The notes beneath the pieces were generated by a model that had not been told where the DNA came from, did no database searches, and saw nothing but the letters and a program-made list of their open reading frames with translations. Positions 35,262 to 45,196 of a stretch of 64,000 bases of DNA are shown here, in pieces. The position numbers were made by a program, and so were the translations under genes. Position 1 is the first letter of the stretch, and every line of letters starts with the position of its first letter. The DNA comes from Salvator merianae (lineage: Eukaryota > Chordata > Lepidosauria > Squamata > Teiidae), in contig QVOM02000112.1 in the NCBI GenBank assembly GCA_003586115.2, positions 107,658,701-107,722,700 on the forward strand. The letters run 5' to 3'.

Positions 35262-35748
35262 TGAAAAAAAGAAGAGCAGCTGTGAAGAAGAATAGGAGAG
35301 TGGTGGTTGGGGGGGATTCCTTATTGAGGGGAACAGAGGCAGCTGTGTGCAGACCTGACATGACCTCACGAGAAGTGTGCTGCCTTCCCGGTGCACGAAT
35401 CAAAGATGTAACCGAGAGACTGCCAAGACTCTTCAGTCCTACAGAGTATTACCCGTTCCTACTAATACATGTAGGAACAAATGACACTGCAGGAAGGAAC
35501 TTTGAAGCTATCTGCAGAGACTTTGAAGACCTGGGCAGGAAAGTGAAGGAACTGGGAGCGCAAGTTGTCTTCTCTTCTATCCTACCAGTGAATGGTCGTG
35601 GAACAGGAAGATGGAGAAGGATTCTACAGGTAAACAACTGGCTACGTCGATGGTGCTACCAACAAGGATTTGGATTTCTAGACCATGGACTAAACTACTT
35701 ATATGATGGACTCCTTGCAAGAGATGGGCTCCATCTTACAAAGACAGG
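35262..35748 (+). pseudogene. CR1 ORF1 (SGNH domain), second copy, cut by the assembly gap
   Basis: This fragment starts at AAAAAAAGAAGAGCAGCT and reads the SGNH domain of CR1 ORF1 without interruption: GDSLLRG, HVGTND and DGLHLTKT are all present. The match to the ORF1 at 16541-17482 starts mid-protein, so it is 5'-truncated. It differs at about ten positions, one being VVVGGD in place of VVVVGD just before the catalytic Ser. At 35749 it runs into unknown bases. No ORF2 appears on the other side of the gap. Confidence 0.85.
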
Positions 35749-35783
35749 NNNNNNNNNNNNNNNNNNNNNNNNNNNNNNNNNNN
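35749..35783. other. Assembly gap, 35 Ns
   Basis: Thirty-five consecutive N bases. Left flank is CR1 ORF1, right flank is a GC-rich MITE. Translations across it have no meaning. Confidence 1.
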
Positions 35784-35962
35784 CCACGCCATGTGATTGC
35801 ACAGGTGCAGCCATGCTGCGCTATGTGTTCACGCCTGGAAGTCGGTGCAAATGCACTGTACTGAGAGCAATCCAGCTCCTTCTGGTACAACTGTAGAGCT
35901 ATGGTGCCAATCACGAGGACCTTCGCAAAGTGCAGAGGCACTTGACTAGTGTGAATAGGCCC
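35784..35962. mobile_element. GC-rich MITE fragment, right end
   Basis: The sequence resembles the interior of copies at 2581-3339 and 48928-49362 (CATGTGATTGCACAGGTGCA block, then GCACTTGACTAGTGTGAATA before GGCCCT). The left part is lost in the gap. Confidence 0.6.
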
Positions 35963-35994
35963 TGTAATTATTTGCCTTAAAAGCAAAATTAAGG

Positions 35995-36098
35995 GCCTAT
36001 AATGGATATGAATGCAGACTACAACTTGCCTTCTGTTCTAGAGACATGGTCCCTATTCTGGGATATACCCCAGAATAAGGCCCCGTGCGGAAAAGGCC
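35995..36098. mobile_element. Partial P180 MITE
   Basis: The right half of the palindrome, with TGCAGACTACA, TCCCTATTCTGGGATATA, CAGAATAAGGCC and a diverged terminus CGGAAAAGGCC near 36098. The left half is nearly absent. Confidence 0.6.
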
Positions 36099-36177
36099 AT
36101 GATTTCTGAAATTAGGAAAGTTATATGTTGCTATTTGAAAGTGATAGGTTTCGGAAAGGTATTTTTATAAACTGCTC

Positions 36178-36290
36178 TTATTTATTTATTTATTGTTTGC
36201 ATTTCTGTCCTGCCCCATACCTGAAGGTCTCTGGGTGGGTTACGACAATAAAAACAAAATATAAAATGGACACATTAAAAACTTCTCCCT
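36178..36290 (-). mobile_element. L2 LINE 3' end fragment
   Basis: It starts in TTATTTATTTATTTATTG, followed by the TTTCTGTCCTGCCCCATAC block and the GGTCTCTGGGTGGGTTACGA block. Confidence 0.7.
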
Positions 36291-36509
36291 TATAATCTTA
36301 TTTCTTTCACGGTACCTCAAAAAGCAAACCTGTTATACTTTTCTAACCATTCTGAAAAGTCCTCAGATACCACGAACAGCCATCAGGTGGGGGGATTGGT
36401 AGTGTGAATTATTTTTTAAAGGGGAATGGGAGCAGTTGAAAGAAGGCCGTTATCTAGTCGTAGCTTCGAGTTGTTTTAGCAAATAATAGAAAGCAGAGAA
36501 GAGTCTCGA

Positions 36510-36662
36510 GCTGTTTGAAGGGAGTAGAAAGCAGGTGAAGGTTCTGCCTTTTATATTCTGCTTGAGAATGCCCAGAAGCAATTGGTCAGCCACTGTGTGA
36601 GACACGATGCTGGACTAGATGGGCCGTGACCCAGTTCAGCAGGACTCCTCTTATGTTCTTAC
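36510..36662 (+). mobile_element. CR1-type LINE 3' end
   Basis: It contains the last 150 bp of the same CR1 type as 33240-34650, including GCTGGACTAGATGGGCCGTG and the CTCTTATGTTCTTA terminus. Confidence 0.75.
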
Positions 36663-36664
36663 AT

Positions 36665-37060
36665 TTGATTATTGCTGCTGTTGTAGTTGTTATTAGGTGC
36701 CATTGAGTTCGAGGCCTGGTGTTGCCATCTGGATACATCCATCAGCAACAGCTTGTTGCTTTAAACGCGAGTGTTTGCAAGCCATGGGAATAGGGGATTG
36801 CTGGTCACAAAACCACGCCCCTCCCTGGATGGGTCTTGCAGCGGCCTGCTGCAACACTATGGAGGCCCTGTGGCCAGCAATCGCCCTTCCCCTGGCTTGC
36901 AAACACTTGCACTTAAAGCAATGAGCGATGACTGACATCCATGTAGAATTCTTAGCAGATACAAAAATGGGTTTGTCGTGACCTTCGTCTGGAGAGTGAT
37001 CAAACCTGTGACACACTGTTTTCCAGGCTGTGGCTCTTCCACTGAACTGTGCCCTCTCCC
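36665..37060 (-). mobile_element. tRNA-type SINE, split by a hAT MITE
   Basis: The left part (GTTGTTATTAGGTGCCATTG and CTGGTGTTGCCATCTGGATA) continues after the MITE with TCCAGGCTGTGGCTCTTCC and ACTGAACTGTGCCC, in line with the copy at 54885-55100. Confidence 0.65.
36743..36934. mobile_element. hAT MITE, copy 2, with 8-bp target duplication
   Basis: This is a 192-bp element related to 29996-30188. The left end is CAGCAACAGCTTGTTGCTTT. The right end is GCAATGAGCGATGACTG. It is flanked by an exact ACATCCAT duplication at 36735-36742 and 36935-36942. It is inserted in a SINE. Confidence 0.88.
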
Positions 37061-37976
37061 TTAAGTTTTGGTAGTATAGCTTTTTTCTAAACTACATTTG
37101 AGAATTATACATGCATGAACAGGAGAGTTCAACTGAATACCCAGGACTAAAAGATGCTGACTCGTGATATCATGTTTAAGGCTTGAGAATATTATTTCTA
37201 ACCTAATAACTAAGAGGAATTTTTGTTTGTTTGGACAAGTCATCTGGCTTGATGGGTAGTCATCAAATGCTAAGGCCGAGAGCAGACAATTTCACTTTCA
37301 GAGCTCTTCTCTATGTTTGCTGCTGCAAAAGAAGGTAGTGAGCTTTGCCTGCACGTTATTTATTTATTTCATATTAAACTGTCCTTCACCTAGGCCCTGC
37401 AGCAGTGTACAGAAAGATACAACCAACATAGAATTAAAAAGAGTGATTAGATGTTGGGGGAGAAAAGAAAAAAATTAAAATCCCAGAGGAAACACCAAAT
37501 TTAGACAGTAAAAGATACCCTACAGCAACAGGAGATGGCAATCACTAGATGTTTGAATGAATAGGTGAGTTTTCAACAAGTGTGATTGTACGTAGAAAAT
37601 TGCTACTTAAAAAAGATTGTTCCAAAGCCTGGGGACCACAACAGAAAATGTCTTCTCTTTGGCTAATGTCCCACAGACATTGTCCAGGGACAGGATCACC
37701 AAGAGGGTCTCACAGGATTATCTTAGCTGGTGGGCATGCCTGTATGGGAGGTGGTGTTACTTTGGGTATCTGGATCCCAAGACATTTAGGACTTTAAAGA
37801 TCAAAGTCAATATCTTGAATTGGACCCAGAAGCAAAATGGTAACCAGTGCAGGCCTTTAAGAACTGGAATAATATGTATCCCAGCTGTAACACCAGTCAG
37901 CAATGGATCGTCTTCACGGGAAGCCCCACAAGGGAAGCAGTAGTCTAACCTAGAAGATACAAGAGTGTGGGTCACT

Positions 37977-38143
37977 GGCCCTTATTTCAGATTGTATCTT
38001 AGAATAGGGACCTGCCATCTTCATGCTAGTGCAGACCATGGTAGCCCTGGGCAAGAAGACCTTTCATAGTTTGCATTAGCATGTGGATGACAGGTCCCTA
38101 TTCTGGGATATAATCTGCAATAAGGCCAAGTGCAGAAAGGGCC
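37977..38143. mobile_element. Palindromic MITE, family P180, copy 4 (13-bp deletion in the left arm)
   Basis: Inserted into L2, with perfect ACT duplications at 37974-37976 and 38144-38146. It is 167 bp because TCTGCACTTGGCC-like bases are absent from the left end. The right terminus is complete. Confidence 0.83.
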
Positions 38144-38255
38144 ACTATGGCCATAAGGCCCCTGTCCATGAAGGGCTTTAACTGTTGGAGTCCTGGCCAT
38201 TGCTGTCTCCTGATATTTAAGTAACAAATACAGATCCAGGAGGACACCTAACCTC

Positions 38256-38500
38256 CATAAGAACGTAAGAGGAGCCCTGGTGGATCAGACTACAGCCCAT
38301 CTAGTCCAGCATCCTGACTTACACAGTGGCCCTACCAATTGCTTTTGGGCATTCTCAAGCAGAAGACAAAGGCAAAACCTTCACCTGCTCTTGACTCCCT
38401 GCAAATGGCCCTTAGAGGTATCCTGCCTGCCTCTCCAACCTGGAGGCAGTACCTAGGCATCCATTGTAGTACCATTGATAGACCTGTCGAAACATTTTCT
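38256..38500 (-). mobile_element. CR1-type LINE 3' end inside L2
   Basis: Starts at CATAAGAACGTAAGAGGAGC and continues through the CATCTAGTCCAGCATCCTG and CTTGACTCCCTGCAAATGG blocks on the reverse strand. L2 sequence lies on both sides. Confidence 0.78.
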
Positions 38501-38879
38501 TTCTGAGGAAGTCCAACCCTGTTGAGAAGAGAATTTTTTTTTACTTCCCTAAGATAGGAATCAGGCACACACCCAGTAACTTTATCTTATCGGGGGTCAG
38601 TTTCAATTTACTGAACCGCATCCAGCTCATCACTACCTTCAGGTGCACTTGAAAAATCAGGTGTGGCACTTGTTAGTTTCCATATGCTACTAATCATTTA
38701 TGTAGAATAGTTTTGGCAAAGATATCTAAAGGTGTGTATAATTCTGCAGAAGGCTCTTAATTACCACTGTAATTTTTTCTTTTTTCTAAGAAGGAAAAAG
38801 AAGCTTAATTGTCTTTGAAACCAAGGATTGGCAGCTTTGTTGACACATCTGTGGAGTTTTCTTAAGAAGAATACAGAAG

Positions 38880-38985
38880 TGGTTTGCAGACCTTAGTCTT
38901 TTGGGAGATGGAGGGGACTGAACCTGTGATTGTCTGCTTTCTAGTCAGTTGTGTTCTGCCATAACTGTGACCCCCTCTGCCCTTG
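38880..38985 (-). mobile_element. tRNA-type SINE fragment
   Basis: It resembles the right part of the SINEs at 24728 and 54885 (GGACTGAACCTGTGATTGTC, then TTCTGCCATAACTGTG). Confidence 0.45.
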
Positions 38986-39378
38986 CTAAGAACAGAGTTT
39001 TAAATACATTTACCAACTACTGATCGTCCTGAAATTAATAAGTTTCTGTAAAGCGAGATTCGGAGATTTGGAAGCTAGAAGAGGCTTGGGTGATTCTGTG
39101 ATTCTGCAGCCAGTATAGAAGGTAGGAATGGCATGTATCCAGCAGGAAACTTCCGATCTCTGAGCCAGTACTCTCTACAGAAACAAAAGAACTCATTTGT
39201 GGATATGAACTCTTATTTGACCCTTTTATTTATATGCAACTTTTCCATTTAAGGTCAACGATTTAGTCAATAGAACCTGTAATTAATTTTTTAAATAAAC
39301 CTTCTAAATTAGAATCACAGGGATCAAAAGACTGGAAGGGCCAGTCCAGACTTTGCAGCCTCTCACCCGCCTGTCCAA

Positions 39379-39829
39379 GGGTGCAGTCAGACATCATAGG
39401 GATAATCTGTATTAGGGGAGAATGAGGATTTAGTACGTGTTGCAGTCATTTCCGCATTTGTATTATAACACAGACTCAGTTTGTCTTCATTTTTCCCCGT
39501 GCTCATTCTCAGTCATCATTTTCCCCCATGCTCATCAAGGGAAAACTGTACCTTTCAATCTCCTCTCCTCACCAAATTCCCCTCCCTGTGCAGTCAGCGA
39601 TTAAATCTTGACTTCACAGGGGTGGGAAAGTCAACCTCCCTGCTGTTGCATCAGAACATAGATTCCATTGGTAGTGTTATTGGTCACATCTACCACTTAA
39701 TCCAAATGCAAACTAGTCCTAATTCAGGCAGTTTAGTCCAGAAAAAAACCAGAAAGGCAATATCTTGTCAGGACAGTCAGAACTGAAGACGGTCTGTAAA
39801 CTGATTAAATGATGTGTCTGACTGTGCCC
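39379..39829. mobile_element. Harbinger-like MITE with CAA duplication
   Basis: The ends are GGGTGCAGTCAGACATC and GTGTCTGACTGTGCCC. CAA is present at 39376-39378 and 39830-39832. It is 451 bp, with no transposase recognised. The termini resemble the GTGTGATCAGACG type at 57816. Confidence 0.7.
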
Positions 39830-40289
39830 CAAGTGTAGTAATAAATCACAAAATCACAACTGTGTAATATGAGGACACACCACAAACTGGTTTTCAGATG
39901 TCAGAGCAGGTTATCTGAAGAGTAAGGGTGTGCAAAATGCTGTTTCAAATGCTTTTTGGAGCATTTGAAATGGCTTTGCTTGTCTTATATGACAGTAAAC
40001 ATAGTCCTAGAGTAAGGTGAGCACTTACCTCAACTCACCTTGTTCCTAGCTGCCCCTCTGGCCTTTTTGGAACCTAGAGGGGATAGGTTGCCTATTGCCA
40101 TGTTGGACATCCCATGGCCTGGTTGACCTTGCCCTTTGCCAGGCCTTTCACCAATAAAAAAACTGGGAGGGGCAATCAAAGGAGGTGAGCTAAGTGCTCT
40201 AAGGCCAAGTTTGCCCTAGTGTTTGAAATGGCATTTTGCTCATACCCCTACCAAAGACAAATTTAGGCAAACAGTTGAGCTGCATGCTT

Positions 40290-40495
40290 CAAGGGTAGGA
40301 ATAGCTGTAGCTCAGGTATAGGAAACTGGCTGGAAAAAAGAGGGTCAGTGGTTCAATTTCCAGCCTATCCTGGAAGTAGTCAGTGGCAATCCACTACTGT
40401 ATCTCTGCAAAGAAAACTGCATAGAGAGGCCCATGCAGTCAACCAGGAGTTGGCCATGACGTGGAGGTACCCAACAGCAACAACAACAGTGCTTC
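40290..40495 (+). mobile_element. tRNA-derived SINE with (CAA)n tail
   Basis: It has an A-box-like TAGCTGTAGCTCAGGTATA and a B-box-like GGTTCAATTTCC, followed by the body block AATCCACTACTGTATCTCTG and the tail CAACAGCAACAACAACAG. Confidence 0.75.
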
Positions 40496-40628
40496 AAGAG
40501 TGGGTAAAAAACCCAGTGATCTGGATTGCCAGCCTGTCCTTTTTTCATCTCAGGTGCTGAAAAATAATATTGGAGACAGGCAAGATATTTTTTTTCTTCA
40601 GTGTGATATGGAAGTTAGTATTCTGTAA

Positions 40629-40815
40629 GGGCCCACCTACACCTAAATTTTAATCCGACTTCAATCCACTTTCAGAGTAAGGGAACAAATCCATTAAATG
40701 GCTGCTTTGTTTCCACATCATCTAACTCAGAAAATTCAGCTGTGCCTTAAATAACACAGAAAACCATTCAACATTTCTCTTTGCTCTAAAGGTGGATTAA
40801 AATTTAGCTGTAGCC
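40629..40815. mobile_element. Harbinger-like MITE with TAA duplication
   Basis: This is a 187-bp element with termini GGGCCCACCTACACCTAAAT and the complementary TTTAGCTGTAGCC end. TAA is present at 40626-40628 and 40816-40818. A second copy begins at 63736. Confidence 0.75.
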
Positions 40816-43800
40816 TAATACGTTGGTGTACCAAAGATGACCCTGGTTACTAGGTTTTTCCATTAATTAAATATCCTACAGGTGCTCTTCATCATTTCAG
40901 TTTTATTAATTTCAAATTAATTTTTTTTAAATGCCAACATCAAACTGAAAAAAATTGTCCAATATTATAATGATAGCATACTGCTAAGGTGGAGGGGCAA
41001 AATGTTTGTAAATTCAGAAATATACACAGTTTACATGAAATAGAACTGGCATGGAATGGTCAGCTGCTTGTGGACCATATGTGAACTCTTGGTGGGGCTG
41101 CTCATGGCCCTCAGGCACCCTGGCTGACATATTACATGCCTGAAAATGCATCATGAAACACAGATCTAAAAGTCTCAGCATTACAGCCAGATGCTTTGCA
41201 GAATTAGAGGATATTTTTAGTCTTTGCCTTCTTGTAAGAGTAGAATAATGCCTGTATTTGGTCAAAGGATGCTAGAATCTTAGGACTTTCTTTAATGTAG
41301 TGCCAGGGATATTCCACTAGATAGAGATTGCATGGAAATTGTACAAATAAACTTCATGTATAACTCCAAATTCTGAAAAGGTGAGCTATTTTGGGTATGA
41401 ATTCTGTGTCCTAGGGTTTTTCTTTTTGCGCAGTTACCTGCATCAAGATATTTTAAACAAGCCATCCTCATACCATGATGTAGTACTAAATTATGTTATA
41501 AAAATAATTGTGGCTTTTAGAAAACTGGTGGTTAGAGGGGTGTTGAAGATCCAGTCAACCAGTGTAAGTCAATGGCAACTCAGAACCCAAGGCGCGTTAC
41601 TGCACATTTCCAGAATCATATTATATGGGGGAAGAGGCACTTCACCCTCTGTATAAGAGCAGAACTGTGCTGTATGGGACCATGTTGTGCAATGGATGGC
41701 TGTAATTACATCCCCTCAACTTACATGTTGGGAGTTCGTAAGAACTACACTGTGTAAAATTATTTCAGTAAGTATAGTATGACTCCTACTTGCAAAGATC
41801 AGGGCAAACTTTTTCTTGATATACCCATAAAAATATCAGAGTACCAATTTGGTGTTTATTGATGCAGGTGGGATTTGCCATGTGAGCTTTTTGGTTTTGT
41901 TTTGTTTTTAATTCTCAGTCCTGTCCTTTAATTCCCCAACTTTGGATTGCCAAAAACTATAGAAAATCTGCCAAACACCAGATACACCTGTTTTTTCCCC
42001 CCAGCTTTTTCTATGGCTAGGTTAATTGGTTTGGCAATTTCTGTGGCCAGCCTACTGTACAGAACTTTTTTAAAAAAAGGGAGGATAGAAATTATTAACA
42101 GTGAGTTGCTATAAATCCAAGAATTTGTCCTAATCATTTTTTCTCCCCAAAGGTCAGTCAAGTTTGAAGTTAGATAACAGAAGCCTTTTTCAGGTGCTAG
42201 AACTTTCAAATAAGAGACTTACTGTTTTGATGGAAATGAGATTTGTGATCTCCACCAAAACAGAAGTGAGCACAGGAATATACAGTGTCCTTTTAAAATC
42301 CACTCACTTGGACTTCTTCTCTTGGTGAACTGATTTTTCAGCACTGTGCCCTATCCATTTCATGTTTCATCTTTTTCTCAGGGTGGACTGAATAGCTTCA
42401 GAGACTTTATAGGTGGTAGTAAGCGATGAAGCCCTTGATTAATAGCTGGTTTAGAGCTTAATTTCCCTTCTGTTCTTCGGGGAGTCAGCCTCTCTAAGTA
42501 GGAAAACAAATCCATGCTTGACAAGGACAGAAACTTTTGTTGCACCAGTCCAACAAATTGAATACAATTGTGCTACTATCAAAGAATCCCTCAGCAAATG
42601 GTCTATTCAGAGGTCTTGCATAACCACTGTAGGTTTGAGTTTCCAAGATTGTTGGGCTTCACCTTTGTGATTATCATCTGATCTAAAAGAAAGTTTTGGG
42701 TTTCAGGTGGAGAATTTCACAATAAAACTATTCACTGTTGCTCTTTTATTAGTTTGAACAAGTGTCTACAGAGTTCTCCTTGCCTTGTGACTTTGTTAAA
42801 GGAAAGTTTTTAAAGGGTAACTGCACTTCAGACTGAGCTGATCCAGGAATTACGAGCAAAGCATTGTTTTGCACCAATAAAGGGATGTACTACAATTCAG
42901 CTCAGATGTTCTAAAATGGTCTTGTTTATCTCCCTGAATTACAGTGGTTTTGTGACTTTTTAACACAAAGTAAAATTCCACTGTGTGCTTGTAGAAATGG
43001 CTCCCTCCCCTATCTGGAACATTAAACTCACCCAGTAATTGCTTGGGTTGGTAGACTTTTAAAATCTGCATTCTAGCTTTGAGTCACATTTTACATGCAA
43101 GACAATTCTATGGGCTATAACAGAGAAAAATGGAAGTCAGGAAAAGATTTTTTTTTCTTTTTAATTAAAAGCTGTATATAGTTGCTTTTATATAAAATAT
43201 TGAGTAATAAAATGGTACTAAAATATTAGTATTCTATGCAATGGAGATTTTTTCAGCATAACTGACAGAGTGGCAAGGGAAGGATGAAGTGCTAGTTGGA
43301 ACCATACCTTTGGTCTCTCTAAATTTCATTTTGGTCCAGTTGGAGCCTTGTCCATCTCCTACAACTCTGCCCGTTCTATTGCATCTGCTGCCCCTAACTA
43401 CATCACCATTTGGGCATCTAGATACATGGATGTGGATATTGTTGCAGCCTAGGTAGTGCAGGATAGAGGAAGGAAATATGTTTCGATGAAGGATGACAGT
43501 ACAGTTGAAACCTTGTTGCACCGGGGATGAACTGAAGCTTGGAAGAGGCCAGATTTAGCAAACAATTAGAAGCTGCTAGGTTGATGGCTGCACCTTAACA
43601 GGGCTTGACTGGGGAAACAATGGGCATAGCTAAGTGACGGAGTGTGAAATGTGTGTTCAGCCATCATTGAAAGTACTGCTGCTCTGCCACATAGTGAATA
43701 ATCCTTTTCTTATTTCACACAATGCCAGGAACGATTTGCATGAAATCATTCTAGTCGGACCAGTCTTCTTATCTGCTGCGTTGGCAGTTTCATAAGGAAG

Positions 43801-43847
43801 TCATTCAAGATGTGCTGACTCAGAGAAAATTTACAGTATTAACTAGC

Positions 43848-44075
43848 ACCAGAGTAGCGCAGTGGTTAGAGCGCTATGCTAGATCCTAGGAGCTCCTGAA
43901 TTTGCATCTCTGCTCTGCTGTGAAAGCTTATTGGCTGATCTTGAGCCAATCAGAACCTCTCAACCTAACCTGTCACACAGGGTTCTTAGGGAAATGAAAC
44001 AGAGAGGTGGAGAATGGTATGCATTGCCTTAGGCTCTTCAGAGGAAAGGTGGGATATAAATAAATAATAAATAAT
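43848..44075 (+). mobile_element. tRNA-derived SINE with L2-like tail
   Basis: The 5' head resembles a tRNA (AGTAGCGCAGTGGTTAGAGC, A box). The body has GAGCCAATCAGAACCTCTC and CCTGTCACACAGGGTTCTTA. It ends GGTGGGATATAAATAAATA, the L2 terminal motif, which implies mobilisation by L2. Confidence 0.8.
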
Positions 44076-44664
44076 TTTTCCATGGGAAAGCTGTTTCCAT
44101 TTATAAACAGTGCAGAGATGTTTGCTTGTAGTAATTTACATCTGATGACGTGATGTAAAAGTCTCTTTCAAGCATTTGATGGGTTGCTGCCATCCTTCCA
44201 AGGTCTGCAATAAAATGAAGGAAATTGGCTGTTGGGAATCCATTCTGTAATCTGTAAGCACTGGTATTCGCATTTAATACTGGCAGGCCCCAAACCCGAA
44301 TAAGGAGGTATGCTGTGCAGTGGCATTCCTCCATATTTTGGGCTACTGGGGGAGTGATTTTGGTGGTGCGTTAAAGTGCTCCCCAAAATGCATCCCCCAG
44401 AGGCTCTGAGGCTAGGACCTTTTGTTCCTACCCCTCAGAGACCTCAGTGTTCAGTCTTGAAGCGTGTGTGTGCTTTAAGGCCACAGTGTGGGCTGGTCTG
44501 GACGGTGTTGCACAGGTGGCCCTGATTCCACCCAAGACTTTCTGTGGTCGGAATCAGTGGCCTGGTGGTTCCAGACCCACTGTTTCTGAATATGGGCTTT
44601 TCAGTGCAGAAAGGCTCCTGGTATCTCTCTTGGTTTCTTGAGATATGTCATTTCTTGTATTACA

Positions 44665-44822
44665 CTAAGGCCATTTGCAGGGCATCAAGAGCAGATGAAG
44701 GTTTTCCCTTACCATTCTGCTTGGGAATGCTCAGGAGGAATTGGTGGGCCACTGCGTGAGTCAGGATGCTGGACTAGATGGGCCATGACCTGATCTAGCA
44801 GGTCTCCTCTTATGTTCTTACG
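44665..44822 (+). mobile_element. CR1-type LINE 3' end
   Basis: It has the same terminal 155 bp as the copy ending at 34650, including GATGCTGGACTAGATGGGCC and the CTCTTATGTTCTTA end. Confidence 0.78.
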
Positions 44823-45034
44823 TACATAGTTTGACATTTCACGGTCAGTAAAAAGTGTTATCTAACACTTTGTAAAAATAGCAGCATGTTTAACGTAACC
44901 ATGGAAATTGCTACCTCCAACTTCATGCAATTTCCGTACAATAGTTAAAAATTGCTGCTGAGGGATTTATTTGCAAAGAGTTTGTGACACGAATAAGAAA
45001 ACAGTTAAGATTTTTCTTCTATTTTATATTCTAG

Positions 45035-45196
45035 GAGTGTACACCAGAGAATCTAGAAATAAAGAAGAAGATTTTTAACCAATTAGACAATATTGTCAGT
45101 AATGATACTGTTCTTGCCAGCTCAACTTCCTGTATTTTACCTTCAAAAATATTTACTGGACTGAAGCATGTAAAACAGTGCATAGTGGCTCACCCT
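45035..45196 (+). CDS. CRYL1: CRYL1 coding exon 4 (Ser124 and His145)
   Basis: This exon is 162 bases, exactly 54 codons, residues 93-146, phase 0 at both ends. It carries the family signature SSTSC with Ser124. It ends in the sequence CIVAHP, with catalytic His145 one residue before the splice site. In 3-hydroxyacyl-CoA dehydrogenase relatives this His and a downstream Glu act as the proton relay for oxidation of the substrate hydroxyl. The acceptor is ttctag at 45029-45034 and the donor is gtaagt. It is well conserved against human CRYL1 in the SSTSC and [10 protein letters not shown] stretches. Confidence 0.95.

Larger units (their letters stand above)
37357..38660 (-). mobile_element. L2 LINE, interrupted by a MITE and a CR1 end
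   Basis: The reverse strand at 37975-37757 reads TLVSSRLDYC and IHIIPVLKGLHWLPFCFW, the L2 C-terminus. L2 sequence resumes after 38143 (GTCCTGGCCATTGC block) and again at about 38530-38655 (CGGGGGTCAGTTTCAATTTA block, matched by the copy at 53375). The tail region is near 37357. Confidence 0.75.
29014..45034 (+). other. CRYL1: CRYL1 intron 3
   Basis: This intron is 16.0 kb. It contains L2 copies, two hAT MITEs, a minisatellite, several CR1 ends, the N gap, Harbinger-like MITEs and SINEs listed separately. No recognised content in about 31300-31770, 31880-32930 (apart from a MITE arm), 34650-35250, 38670-39370, 40830-43845 and 44080-44660. Confidence 0.85.

Noticed and set aside
35099..35896. 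A 265-codon frame on the + strand
   Set aside because: It runs through the N gap. Only the CR1 ORF1 part (35262-35748) is real, and the segment before it is unrelated.
43848..43925. A possible tRNA gene
   Set aside because: It has an A box and a weak B box but continues into a SINE body and L2-like tail, so it is the head of a SINE.
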